The notes beneath the pieces are model-generated. The model was given only the letters and a program-made list of their open reading frames with translations. It did not search any database and was not told where the DNA came from. A program made the translations under genes and the position numbers. Positions 16,953 through 24,621 of a DNA stretch of 40,647 nucleotides are shown here, in pieces; position 1 is the stretch's first letter; every line of letters begins with the position of its first letter. This stretch comes from Nodosilinea sp. LEGE 06152 (GTDB lineage: Bacteria; Cyanobacteriota; Cyanobacteriia; Phormidesmidales; Phormidesmidaceae): contig NZ_JADEWR010000018.1 of the NCBI RefSeq assembly GCF_015207525.1, positions 1 to 40,647 on the forward strand. The letters run 5' to 3'.

Positions 16953-17378
16953 ATGACACCCGTTTCCGCTCTGGGGTTAGATATCGGTCGCAGGCGAATT
17001 GGCGTGGCGGGCTGCGACGGTACGGGCCTGATCGCTACCGGGCTCACTACCCTGCAACGGCGATCGTTTGCCGAGCTCGTCGCCGATCTTCAGCAGATTG
17101 CCTCGGCCCGACAGGCTCAGGTCCTGGTCGTGGGCCTGCCGCTAACTATGGATGGCGAAGAAGGCTTTCAGGCCCGTCAGGTGCGCAAGGTAGCTAGTGG
17201 GCTAGGGCAAGCATTGGGCTTGCCCATAGTTTATATTGACGAGCGGCTGAGTTCAGTGGAAGCTGAGCAGCTGATGCGAGCCGCAGGTCACTCTGTGGCC
17301 CACGAAAAAGCCCTGATCGATCGCAAAGCTGCCGCCATTATTCTGCAGCGCTGGCTAGACGAACGCCGCTCGTCCTAA
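16953..17378 (+). CDS. ruvX: Putative Holliday junction resolvase / pre-16S rRNA nuclease
   Basis: The 141-residue RuvX/YqgF protein has the RNase H-like fold. The motifs are ALGLDIGRRRIGVAGCD (acidic Asp10), VVGLPLTMDGEEG, VYIDERLSSVEAE and IDRKAAAIILQRWLD, which carry the conserved acidic residues for two-metal nuclease chemistry. Homologues process the 5' end of 16S rRNA and act on Holliday junctions. It is cytosolic. It follows the GNAT gene and precedes a DUF3727 gene and mltG, the same order seen in other cyanobacteria, as far as I recall. Confidence 0.95.
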   Translation: MTPVSALGLDIGRRRIGVAGCDGTGLIATGLTTLQRRSFAELVADLQQIASARQAQVLVVGLPLTMDGEEGFQARQVRKVASGLGQALGLPIVYIDERLSSVEAEQLMRAAGHSVAHEKALIDRKAAAIILQRWLDERRSS

Positions 17379-17491
17379 CCTCGTCGCAAACAGACGTAAC
17401 AGGATGGGATATTCTGATAAAACCGTTCAGTGTTCATGCTGGGCTGCGGCCCTATTGTCCGCACCTGGTTATTCAGAAAAAGAGTGGCTTC

Positions 17492-18055
17492 ATGGCGGAT
17501 AACACCCAACCCATCGATGAGTCAGCCGTCGTTCTCACCGACGATGCCGGGCGGTTTTTGCCCTGCCAGGTGGAGCAAAGCTTTCAGCTCAATGGCCGCG
17601 AGTACCTGCTGTTGCTGCCCATCGATGCCCCGATTGAAATTTTTGTTTGGCAACAAGGTGACGACGACGACGATGTCTTGATGGATGTCGAGGACGAGGA
17701 TATCGACCAAATTTTCTTGACGGCTAAGGCCGTGCTGGCTGAGCAAAACCTGATGCTACAGCGCACGGCCATTACGCTGACCGCCGCCGGAGAGCTACCC
17801 GAAGCCGAGGAGGACAATTGTCTTACCCTAGAGCTTGATGACCTCGATGAAGCCGGTAATCCCGTTACTGAAGAGTTTCAAATTTTAGCCACCTGCTTTT
17901 ACGAAGACGAAGAATACACACTGTGTACCCCGCTAGATCCGCTGCTCATTTTCGCCAACCGCAACAGCAGCGGAACGCTAGAGGTGGTCACCCCTGAAGA
18001 GTTTCAGCTGATTCGCGGCAGACTAGAGGAAAAGCTGTTTGATCTATTAGAGTAG
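17492..18055 (+). CDS. DUF3727 family protein, strongly acidic
   Basis: The 187-residue acidic protein appears to be two related modules. Each contains VxLxDxxGRxxxC or LxLDDLDEAGNP, then a strand segment such as YLLLLPIDAPIEIF or EEYTLCTPLDPLLIFA. The second module resembles the DUF1292 fold, and the pair is the cyanobacterial/plastid DUF3727 family. A run of Asp/Glu (DDDDDVLMDVEDEDID, 57-72) links the parts. Function is not established. Its fixed place between ruvX and mltG suggests a role in cell-envelope or rRNA housekeeping; that is only context. Confidence 0.85.
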   Translation: MADNTQPIDESAVVLTDDAGRFLPCQVEQSFQLNGREYLLLLPIDAPIEIFVWQQGDDDDDVLMDVEDEDIDQIFLTAKAVLAEQNLMLQRTAITLTAAGELPEAEEDNCLTLELDDLDEAGNPVTEEFQILATCFYEDEEYTLCTPLDPLLIFANRNSSGTLEVVTPEEFQLIRGRLEEKLFDLLE

Positions 18056-18117
18056 GGGCGTCTAGGATATGGACGGCGATGTGAACGTCCCCGGTGACGG
18101 TTATCAAAATTGCAGCT

Positions 18118-19179
18118 ATGACTAAGGGTTCACGCTGGGTTCGGTGGAGTTTTCTAGGCCTGTTGCTACCCCTGGCCACAGGGGCAGCAGCCTGGCAAGG
18201 CTGGGCCTGGTGGAGTTGGGCCAACCGGCCTGTGAGCGAAAACACGGCTGAAACCACGGCTCAAATCGTGCAGATTCAAATTCCGCCGGGCACTCCGGGT
18301 CAGCAAATTGGCCAAGACCTGGAGGCGGCGGGCCTGATTCGTTCGGCTGTAGCCTGGAAGCTGTGGTCGCGCTGGCAGACTTGGCAAAATCCTGAAATTG
18401 GGTTTCAGGCGGGCACCTACGCCCTTAGCCCCATCGACTCTATGACCACTATTGCTGAAACTATCCGCAGCGGTCAGGTGGTACAAACCTCGTTTACCAT
18501 TCCAGAGGGCTGGAACCGCAGACAAATGGCCGCCTATTTTCAGGAGGCTGGGTTCTTCTCAGCCGATGCCTTTCTGGCGGCTACGGAGCAAATTCCTCGC
18601 GATCGGTACCCCTGGTTGCCCGACACAATTCCGCACCTGGAGGGATTTTTGTTTCCGGATACCTACCAGCTACCGGCTGAGGGAGTCACCCCCGAAGCGG
18701 CAGTAAATGCTATGCTGCAGCGCTTTGAGGCGGTAGCGCTGCCGCTCTATCAGCAAACTACTACCGATCTATCGCTGCTGGACTGGGCTACTCTAGCCAG
18801 CATTGTCGAGAAAGAATCTGTGGTTCCCGACGAGCGAGGTGTGATTGCTGGGGTATTTACAAACCGCCTGCAGCAAAACATGCCCCTGGGAGCCGACCCT
18901 ACCGTCGAGTATGGCTTGGGCATTACCCAAACCAAGGAGCAACCCCTTACCTGGACTCAGGTGGGTACACCCTCACCCTACAACACCTACATTAACCCTG
19001 GTTTGCCACCTACCCCTATTGCCAGTGCTGGCCAAGCCAGCCTGGAGGCGACTCTGAACCCGGCCAGCACTGACTATTTATATTTTGTGGCCCGCTACGA
19101 CGGCACCCATGTATTTAGCCGCACCCTGGCCGAGCACGAAGCCGCTCGTGATGCCATCCGGGCCGCCATCGACAACTAA
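18118..19179 (+). CDS. mltG: Endolytic peptidoglycan transglycosylase MltG
   Basis: The 353-residue protein has one N-terminal span (about 8-30) and a periplasmic YceG domain. The catalytic Glu is in ASIVEKES, the local motif of MltG. The family blocks LEGFLFPDTYQL, GVFTNRL, PLGADPTVEYGLG, SPYNTYINPGLPPTPIAS and STDYLYFVA are all present. It cleaves nascent glycan strands and sets their length. The ATG at 18118 directly precedes the basic region and span; a GTG at 18094 would add eight residues of little likelihood. It lies 62 bases after the DUF3727 gene. Confidence 0.94.
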   Translation: MTKGSRWVRWSFLGLLLPLATGAAAWQGWAWWSWANRPVSENTAETTAQIVQIQIPPGTPGQQIGQDLEAAGLIRSAVAWKLWSRWQTWQNPEIGFQAGTYALSPIDSMTTIAETIRSGQVVQTSFTIPEGWNRRQMAAYFQEAGFFSADAFLAATEQIPRDRYPWLPDTIPHLEGFLFPDTYQLPAEGVTPEAAVNAMLQRFEAVALPLYQQTTTDLSLLDWATLASIVEKESVVPDERGVIAGVFTNRLQQNMPLGADPTVEYGLGITQTKEQPLTWTQVGTPSPYNTYINPGLPPTPIASAGQASLEATLNPASTDYLYFVARYDGTHVFSRTLAEHEAARDAIRAAIDN

Positions 19180-19321
19180 CCCCTGCAAAATGGCTAGTCA
19201 GGTGTGAGGGCCGCTTAAGCACGGACTGCCGGTGGGTAGAAAAGCTGCGATCGCTCCTTTGACCTGCGCCTACAGGCCACCAATCTAGATTATGCTGGCC
19301 TTTGGGGCTTATGGTTTTGTT

Positions 19322-19831
19322 ATGTCCTTTTCTCGCCTGCTACAACCCGACTTAGTTCTAGAGGGAAACGTGCTCAGCATTTCTCCAGATCTGTTGGCCC
19401 ACCACGGTCTCAAGGGACTAATTTTGGACGTGGACGATACCCTTGTGCCCCTGCGCCAGGCCGAAACCAACCCCGATTTGGCCCGCTGGATGAACCATAT
19501 CAAGGCCGAAGCCTCGGTGTGGCTGGTGAGCAACAACATTAACGCCCCTCGCATTAGCCGCATTGCAGACTTGCTAGAGGTGCCCTACCTAACTAGCGCT
19601 GGTAAACCCTCAGGCCGCAAGCTTAAGCTAGCCCTAGCGGCCATGAACCTGCCGGCCAGTCAGGTGGCGATGGTGGGCGATCGCCTGTTTACCGATGTTC
19701 TAGCGGGTAACCGGGTAGGTTTATTCACCATTTTGGTCAGCCCTATGCCCGACCTCAATCAGATTGTTCGCACCTCCCCCCTGCGCTCCCTTGAGGTGAT
19801 TATTTCTCAGTACCTTGGGGTTACGCTTTAG
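19322..19831 (+). CDS. YqeG-family HAD IIIA-type phosphatase
   Basis: The 169-residue haloacid dehalogenase-type phosphatase has the nucleophile motif D36-V-D38-D-T-L (LILDVDDTLVP), motif II as SNN (WLVSNN), a conserved Lys in KPSGRKLK, and motif IV GDRLFTDVLAGNR. The family includes bacterial YqeG and mitochondrial/plastid phosphatidylglycerophosphate phosphatase. A role in phosphatidylglycerol synthesis is therefore plausible, and PG is essential for photosystems; this is inference. ATG 19322 was chosen; an in-frame ATG at 19292 would add ten hydrophobic residues. It follows mltG on the same strand. Confidence 0.9.
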   Translation: MSFSRLLQPDLVLEGNVLSISPDLLAHHGLKGLILDVDDTLVPLRQAETNPDLARWMNHIKAEASVWLVSNNINAPRISRIADLLEVPYLTSAGKPSGRKLKLALAAMNLPASQVAMVGDRLFTDVLAGNRVGLFTILVSPMPDLNQIVRTSPLRSLEVIISQYLGVTL

Positions 19832-19966
19832 GGGTTTGACGGGCACCTCTGCCTTTGTGAGACCCCTTTACAAACCGTAGTAAACGAGCGAGAAACTTTG
19901 CTCAGCAAAATATAAAGAAAACATTAGAGTTAATTTGATACCAAAAAAAGGCTGCGATAGTAGGTA

Positions 19967-20054
19967 CAGATAAAGAGGGGCCAGTTTATAAAGGCTCTTA
20001 ATTTAATAAGCCATTTTTGGGTGTCAGCCTTGGGGTTGGCACCCAATGTTTTTT
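19967..20054 (+). ncRNA. Candidate small RNA ending in an intrinsic terminator
   Basis: TTGATA (19935-19940) and GATAGT (19956-19961), 15 bases apart, resemble a sigma-70 promoter with short spacing. From a start near 19967 an RNA of about 88 bases would run through an imperfect GGCT...AGCC hairpin (19993-20012) into a strong terminator. The terminator is about 190 bases past the HAD stop codon with nothing coding between. Ends are estimates. The alternative is a long 3' UTR of the HAD gene. Confidence 0.35.
20019..20054 (+). terminator. Intrinsic terminator (plus strand)
   Basis: GGGTGTCAGCC (20019-20029) pairs with GGTTGGCACCC (20034-20044), with one bulge or mismatch. It is followed by AATG and six T residues (20049-20054). 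The orientation serves plus-strand transcription from the HAD gene or a small RNA. Confidence 0.75.
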
Positions 20055-20060
20055 GTAACC

Positions 20061-20100
20061 GGCTCCCGAGCGGAGGCGTAGCGAAGCCGCCCAGGGGGCT
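20061..20100. repeat. GC-rich palindromic repeat with GGCGTAGCGAAGCC core
   Basis: The segment folds with GGCTCCC (20061-20067) against GGGGGCT (20094-20100) and an inner GGAGGC against GCCGCC around GTAGCGAA. The core GGCGTAGCGAAGCC resembles dispersed cyanobacterial palindromes that I recall. Only this copy was noticed in the window. Confidence 0.45.
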
Positions 20101-20238
20101 AGGAAACCTATCGGCACGGCATCGGCTGCACGGCGTCGAAGCTAGGGTCGCTTACGTTGCGATCGCCTGCCTGCCGCCGCCGCTTTAGGCTGGCGCTGGG
20201 GTTAATGCGATCGGCCATACCATCAGCCCTAGGGGGGT

Positions 20239-20247
20239 TGCTATACT
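20239..20247 (+). promoter_or_regulatory. Extended -10 promoter element of proB
   Basis: TG-C-TATACT (TG 20239-20240, TATACT 20242-20247) is an extended -10 element. A start near 20254 would give a leader of about 30 bases before the GTG start of proB at 20284. No good -35 is visible, as is usual for extended -10 promoters. Confidence 0.5.
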
Positions 20248-20283
20248 GCCAGGGCTATTGTTTTGAGTAGTTAGTGATTGTCT

Positions 20284-21426
20284 GTGAGCTCAGTTCAAAC
20301 CCTAGTTGTAAAGATTGGCACCTCTAGCCTGACCGGCGGTGGGGCGGGGCAGTTTGCCCTCTCTACGCTGGCGGCGCTGGTTGAAACCCTCTGCACCCTC
20401 CGCCAGCAGGGGCACCAAGTGGTGCTGGTGTCATCGGGAGCTGTGGGCATTGGCTGCAGGCGACTGCACCTGAGCGAGCGGCCCAAAACCCTGGCTATGA
20501 AGCAGGCTGTAGCCGCCGTGGGCCAGGGCCGCCTTATGCGTATTTATGACGACCTGTTTTCGGCCCTTAACCAACCCATCGCCCAGGTGCTGCTGACCCG
20601 TAGCGATCTGGCTCAGCGATCGCGCTACGTCAACAGCTATCGCACCTTTCGCCAGCTGTTGCAGCTAGGGGTAATTCCCATCGTCAACGAAAACGATACC
20701 GTAGCAGTTGAAGAACTCAAGTTTGGCGACAACGATACCCTTTCGGCTCTGGTCGCCAGTCTGATTGGCGCTCAGTGGCTCTTTTTGCTCACCGATGTCG
20801 ATCGCCTCTATTCCGCCGACCCCCGCTCTAATCCTGGAGCCGAGCCGATTATTGCGATCGATCGCCTGGCAGACATTCAGGCCCTCAAGGCGGTAGCCGG
20901 AGGTCAGGGGTCGGCCTGGGGCACTGGCGGCATGTTGACAAAGCTAGAGGCGGCCCAAATTGCCACCACCGCTGGCGTACGCACGGTCATCACCGATGGT
21001 CGCCAGCCCCAAAACGTCGTGAAAGCCCTGGCTGGGGAGGCCGTCGGTACCCAGTTTGCGCCTCGGCCTCAGCCCAGCCCGGCCCGTAAACGCTGGATTG
21101 CTGCCGGCCTTGCCCCCGCCGGACGGCTCTACCTCGATCAGGGAGCGGCCAAGGCAATTCTAACCGGGGGTAAATCGCTGCTGGCCGCAGGCATTACCCA
21201 TATCGAGGGCAACTTTGAGTCCCAGGATGCGGTAGTGATCTGCAACGCCAGCGGTGCCGACATTGCCCGAGGCATTGTCAACTACAACGCCTCAGAGCTG
21301 CAGCGCATTTTAGGACACCGATCGGAGCACATCGCTGAGATCTTGGGCTACAACGGGGCCGACACCGTGGTTCATCGCGACAATTTGGTGATTGCAACCG
21401 ATACAGATAGTCTTGACAAGCCGTAG
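20284..21426 (+). CDS. proB: Glutamate 5-kinase
   Basis: The 380-residue enzyme catalyses the first step of proline synthesis (glutamate to gamma-glutamyl phosphate). The amino-acid kinase domain shows LVVKIGTSSLTGGG, VSSGAVGIG, PIVNENDTVAVEELKFGDNDTL split over the substrate site, LLTDVDRLYSADPR and GTGGMLTKLEAA. A C-terminal PUA domain (about 270-355) is present. No ATG is available: an in-frame TGA lies at 20275-20277, so the start is TTG 20278 or GTG 20284. GTG is preferred because it places VVKIGTSSL as in homologues and fits the extended -10. It is cytosolic and typically feedback-inhibited by proline. Confidence 0.95.
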   Translation: MSSVQTLVVKIGTSSLTGGGAGQFALSTLAALVETLCTLRQQGHQVVLVSSGAVGIGCRRLHLSERPKTLAMKQAVAAVGQGRLMRIYDDLFSALNQPIAQVLLTRSDLAQRSRYVNSYRTFRQLLQLGVIPIVNENDTVAVEELKFGDNDTLSALVASLIGAQWLFLLTDVDRLYSADPRSNPGAEPIIAIDRLADIQALKAVAGGQGSAWGTGGMLTKLEAAQIATTAGVRTVITDGRQPQNVVKALAGEAVGTQFAPRPQPSPARKRWIAAGLAPAGRLYLDQGAAKAILTGGKSLLAAGITHIEGNFESQDAVVICNASGADIARGIVNYNASELQRILGHRSEHIAEILGYNGADTVVHRDNLVIATDTDSLDKP

Positions 21427-21472
21427 GGCCGGGCAACCCGTCAGGCTTGGAAACCTGCAAGCGGTGGGAGCT

Positions 21473-22141
21473 TTAGTAAGCGCCCCTGCGATCGAACAAA
21501 ACCGTAATGGTTTTTACAATCACCTGTAGGTCATACAGGGGCGACCAAATATCCTGGTAGTGCAGGTCGAGGTGAACAATTTCCTCGAAGTCCTTAATGG
21601 CCGATCGCCCGCTGATTTGCCACTGCCCCGTGATACCCGGTTTGACCTCAAGTCGCCGCCAGTGATGGGGGCTATAGCGCGACACCTCGTCTTCGGTAGG
21701 GGGACGAGTGCCCACCAGGCTCATGTCGCCCTTAAGAACATTCCAAAACTGTGGAAACTCGTCGAGGCTGGTTTTGCGCAGCAGGCGGCCAACCCGAGTA
21801 ATGCGAGGATCATGCTCATTTTTGAAGATCAGGCCCTGGGCCTGGTTTAAAACAGTCTGCTTGAGCAGGTCGGCGTTTTGCACCATCGAGCGAAACTTCC
21901 AGATGGTGAAGGGACGACCCTGGAGACCGTAGCGTTTTTGAGCATAAAAAATAGGGCCAGGGCTGTCTAACTTGATGGCTAACGCCACCGGTATCACGAT
22001 CAAACTTAAAATAACCAGGCCCACCAGGGCACCCAAAATATCGATAGATCGCTTAATAAGGCATTTAGCAGAAGGATGAATAACGGCTACGGAAAAGTCT
22101 GGAGTAACATTTCCGGAACTGTCTGGACGGAGGGATAACAT
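21473..22141 (-). CDS. Undecaprenyl-phosphate sugar phosphotransferase (bacterial sugar transferase family)
   Basis: The 222-residue protein transfers a hexose-1-phosphate to a polyprenyl phosphate and so starts exopolysaccharide or O-antigen-type glycans at the cytoplasmic membrane. Seen are KRSIDILGALVGLVIL (reentrant/membrane helix), SPGPIFYAQKRYGLQGRPFTIWKFRSM in two parts, ITRVGRLLRKTSLDEFPQFWNVLKGDMSLVGTRPP across the catalytic DE pair, and PGITGQWQISGRS. It is the short WbaP/PssY-like catalytic core without the large N-terminal region. The ATG at 22141 is correct because the longer open frame would start upstream of a good promoter (22190-22219). Confidence 0.93.
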   Translation of the reverse strand: MLSLRPDSSGNVTPDFSVAVIHPSAKCLIKRSIDILGALVGLVILSLIVIPVALAIKLDSPGPIFYAQKRYGLQGRPFTIWKFRSMVQNADLLKQTVLNQAQGLIFKNEHDPRITRVGRLLRKTSLDEFPQFWNVLKGDMSLVGTRPPTEDEVSRYSPHHWRRLEVKPGITGQWQISGRSAIKDFEEIVHLDLHYQDIWSPLYDLQVIVKTITVLFDRRGAY

Positions 22142-22580
22142 GGTAGACCCTGTTGACGGAACTCGTGTGCTGCAAGTGTTTCTGTAAATTTTATACCGGC
22201 TTATCCGTGAATACCTCAAAAAATTAAGCAACTTTGTGCTTTTTTTAACATGAGTACTGAATGGAGCTAGTCTTTCCCGCATCCTACTGGAGTTGCGAGG
22301 TACTTAGCTGTGCTGATTGCCACAGTAGCCCCAGGTATAAGTACACACGGAGGTATGTGATCACTATCAGCCCAACTAGAGTAAATCGGGCTGCGGTGGG
22401 AGACCCTTCGCAGAAGCTTTCTAGAAGAGCAGCGATCGTAAAGTTTGTGTAAAGCTTTTAACGGTTGATAACTTTGGCAGAATACCTGAGCTAAAAACTG
22501 CCCTATTTCGTGAGTCTGCGGGGAACAGATACTAAGATAAGCCTACAGCCGACCCAGAACACGCGAAAAGGATTGATTGC
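22142..22580. other. Divergent promoter region, sugar transferase / HetZ-related gene
   Basis: Between two divergent genes, 439 bases hold a sigma-70-type promoter for the minus-strand gene, a T-rich stretch near 22240 and, on the plus side, AAAAGGA just before the HetZ-related ATG. Short frames in between look non-natural. Confidence 0.6.
22190..22219 (-). promoter_or_regulatory. Promoter TTGAGG-N18-TATAAA of the sugar transferase gene
   Basis: On the minus strand TTGAGG (22219-22214) and TATAAA (22195-22190) are 18 bases apart, with a start expected near 22183 and a leader of about 42 bases. This supports ATG 22141 as the translation start. Confidence 0.55.
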
Positions 22581-23717
22581 ATGGCCGGGGCAGACACCAT
22601 AGCGGAGGATTGGTTATCCCGCTTACGAGAAGATTTCCCTGAGCAACCTCAGTCTGTCTGTCAGAGCATTGTCAGTTGGCTGCTGGGCGAGTCTCCGGAG
22701 CGATTGGCCGACCTGGCGGAGGCCGACCTGGCGATCGCGCGGCAGGCGATTGAGTACCGCTATCGCATTTTGCAGCAGCGCTACTGGGGGGTCAGCCCCG
22801 ATCAGGGCTATCAGCGGTTGATCAAGCGGCTCAGCAGTCTATTTCTCATTCGCAACAAGATTAAGACCTGGATCTCGCTGAGCCGCGATCGCCGCCGATC
22901 GGTGGTCGACGTGATTCAGGAGGTGATTCAGGAGATGATGCGCAGCGATCGCCACCTGGCCCAGCAGCTCAAGTGGATCGCCACCTGCACCCAAAACTCA
23001 CGCCTGCGCAACCTGCTGATGCTGGCCAGCATCGAAGAGTACTGCCTGCGCCCCATTCGCAACCAGCCCCTAATTATCTATCGCTTTGTCAACTACCTGC
23101 GGCGCAGCCAGAAGGGCGGCATGACCCAGGTGCCGACCGGCGAACTGATTCGCCTAGTCTCTGATGAAATTGCCCCCGGCGACAGCGAGGATTCGCTCAG
23201 CCTGCTTGATGTAGAAGCCTGGAACCAGTACCAGGAAGAACAAACCGAGCTAGAGCAGCAGAGCATGCGGCACCAGGTTAAGACCTCGTTTGTTAACTAC
23301 CTCAGCCGCAACCTTGATGACACGGCCGCCCGCTGGCTGGAGCTACACCTGAAGGGGCTGAGCCAAGACCAGATTGCTCAAAGCCTGGGTATGCCGGTGC
23401 AGCAGGTCTACCGCCTGCGCGAAAAAGTCAGCTACCATGCGGTACGCATTTTTGCCCTGCGCGAGCAGCCCGCCATGGTGCTGGGCTGGCTCAAGACCTC
23501 GCTGCAAGAACACAACTTTGGCCTCACTCCCACCCAGTGGGATCACTACTGGCAAGGCCTTTCTCCTGAAGAGCAGGCCATTTTGACGACCTATAAAGAA
23601 GGGCAACCCACTGAGGCCCTCGCCCGCCGCCTGGGGCTCAAGAATAGGCAAATTCAGGCCCAGTGGGTACAGCTTTACCTGCGCGCCCAGGAGTTACGCA
23701 CTCAGGGCGAGGGGTAA
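22581..23717 (+). CDS. HetZ-related protein (probable HetZ-related protein 2)
   Basis: The 378-residue protein resembles the HetZ-related family of cyanobacteria. Recognised blocks are AIEYRYRILQQRYWGVSP, LFLIRNKIKTWISLSRDR, VVDVIQEVIQEMM, EEYCLRPIRNQPL and IYRFVNYLRRSQKGGMTQVP. Two helix-turn-helix-like segments follow: LSQDQIAQSLGMPVQQVYRL (about 267-286) and TEALARRLGLKNRQIQAQWV near the end. HetZ itself controls heterocyst differentiation. The related proteins also occur in non-heterocystous species, where their role is not settled. A DNA-binding regulatory function is inferred from the sigma-region-4-like C-terminal part. AAAAGGA precedes the ATG. Confidence 0.78.
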   Translation: MAGADTIAEDWLSRLREDFPEQPQSVCQSIVSWLLGESPERLADLAEADLAIARQAIEYRYRILQQRYWGVSPDQGYQRLIKRLSSLFLIRNKIKTWISLSRDRRRSVVDVIQEVIQEMMRSDRHLAQQLKWIATCTQNSRLRNLLMLASIEEYCLRPIRNQPLIIYRFVNYLRRSQKGGMTQVPTGELIRLVSDEIAPGDSEDSLSLLDVEAWNQYQEEQTELEQQSMRHQVKTSFVNYLSRNLDDTAARWLELHLKGLSQDQIAQSLGMPVQQVYRLREKVSYHAVRIFALREQPAMVLGWLKTSLQEHNFGLTPTQWDHYWQGLSPEEQAILTTYKEGQPTEALARRLGLKNRQIQAQWVQLYLRAQELRTQGEG

Positions 23718-23747
23718 CTCCTGGGCCTGCGCTGTAGCGGTGGCAGG

Positions 23748-24350
23748 CTAAGACTGTAAATACCCGGCGGTTACGCAGTCTTCTATTACCCCCAGCACAA
23801 AGGGCCACAGTGCTGGAGCACCTGTTTCAACTGGGGCCATGCGCTGCATCACCTGGGCGCGGCAAATGCCGTGCTGCTTCCAGGTGCCGCCGCCAGTTTG
23901 CCAGTTATGCAGCAGAGGTTGAATGCGGTCTAGGGCGGCGGCAAAGCGGGCGGTAGGGGTAGCCTGAGCCTCAAACTCATCCCAGAGCTGGCGCAGGCGA
24001 TCGCTTTGCGAATTGCCCCCAGCGGTGGGCAGCAGCCCAAAAATGCGATCGGCGGCCCGCTGCTCGCGATCGGCTTTATCGTGGTGGCCTGCGGTGTCGT
24101 AACAGAACGTATCGCCCGCGTCGATTTCGACCAGGTCGTGGATCAGGACCTGGTGCATGGCGTGCTGCACGTCTACCCCAGCAGGGGCGTATTCAGCCAG
24201 CACCAGCACCATCATGGCCAGGTGCCAGGAGTGCTCGGCGCTATTTTCACGGCGCGAGGCATCCATCAGCTGGGTCTGGCGCAAGACTTGCTTGAGGCGA
24301 TCGATTTCGACGACAAAGGCGATTTGTTGCTGAAGCCGTTGGTTGGTCAT
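23748..24350 (-). CDS. HD-domain hydrolase (YfbR/HDDC2-like)
   Basis: The 200-residue protein has the HD-superfamily metal ligands: His40 (SAEHSWH), His71-Asp72 (LIHDLVEIDAGDTF) and a later Asp in FAAALDRIQPLL. ASRRENSAEHSWHLAMM is typical of the YfbR/HDDC2 group, whose characterised members dephosphorylate deoxynucleoside monophosphates. The activity here is inferred. ATG 24350 is chosen; a longer frame to 24404 would run through the SRP RNA promoter and 5' end. It is convergent with the HetZ-related gene and divergent from ffs. Confidence 0.88.
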   Translation of the reverse strand: MTNQRLQQQIAFVVEIDRLKQVLRQTQLMDASRRENSAEHSWHLAMMVLVLAEYAPAGVDVQHAMHQVLIHDLVEIDAGDTFCYDTAGHHDKADREQRAADRIFGLLPTAGGNSQSDRLRQLWDEFEAQATPTARFAAALDRIQPLLHNWQTGGGTWKQHGICRAQVMQRMAPVETGAPALWPFVLGVIEDCVTAGYLQS

Positions 24351-24368
24351 GGAGGGGAGTGTTATAGT
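24339..24368 (+). promoter_or_regulatory. Promoter TTGGTT-N18-TATAGT of the SRP RNA gene
   Basis: TTGGTT (24339-24344) and TATAGT (24363-24368) with 18 bases between them place a start near 24376-24380. The -35 box lies inside the first codons of the divergent HD gene. Confidence 0.6.
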
Positions 24369-24379
24369 AGAGATGACTC

Positions 24380-24470
24380 GGACCCATGCGGTCACAACGC
24401 CCAAATCATGTCAGGACCGGAAGGTAGCAGCATTACGGGATGCTTGTGACAGGCGTGGACTCCGGGTCTT
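24380..24470 (+). ncRNA. ffs: Signal recognition particle RNA, small bacterial type (4.5S)
   Basis: The segment carries the invariant SRP tip: GTCAGGACCGGAAGGTAGCA followed by GCATTACGGGATGC and GACAGGCG, which fold as the apical loop and the Ffh-binding asymmetric bulge. The ends close by pairing GGACCC (24380-24385) with GGGTCT (24464-24469). Length is about 90 bases, the small form without an Alu domain. TTTTGCGTTTTG after the closing stem is the likely terminator. The RNA works with Ffh and FtsY in cotranslational membrane targeting. Ends are estimated to within a few bases. Confidence 0.92.
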
Positions 24471-24621
24471 TTGCGTTTTGGCCGCTTGGTGCCTTCTCCC
24501 CAGGTTAGTAGGGGGATGGCGACGGGTTTCACCCATGATAGGGGCGGCATTGCCCCTGGGCACCCAGTCTCTGCTGCCGATACGCTAAATCAGTTGCAGC
24601 GCGAAAAGGAGACCGCTGGCT

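Larger units (their letters stand above)
19832..20283. other. Intergenic region between the HAD gene and proB
   Basis: This stretch of 452 bases has no protein gene. It contains an intrinsic terminator (20019-20054) far from the upstream gene, with a possible small-RNA promoter before it, a palindromic GC-rich repeat (20061-20100), a HIP1 octamer, and the extended -10 element of proB at 20239-20247. Confidence 0.6.

Noticed and set aside
22142..22282. 47-residue N-terminal extension of the sugar transferase
   Set aside because: It would run upstream of the promoter at 22190-22219 and lacks family similarity.
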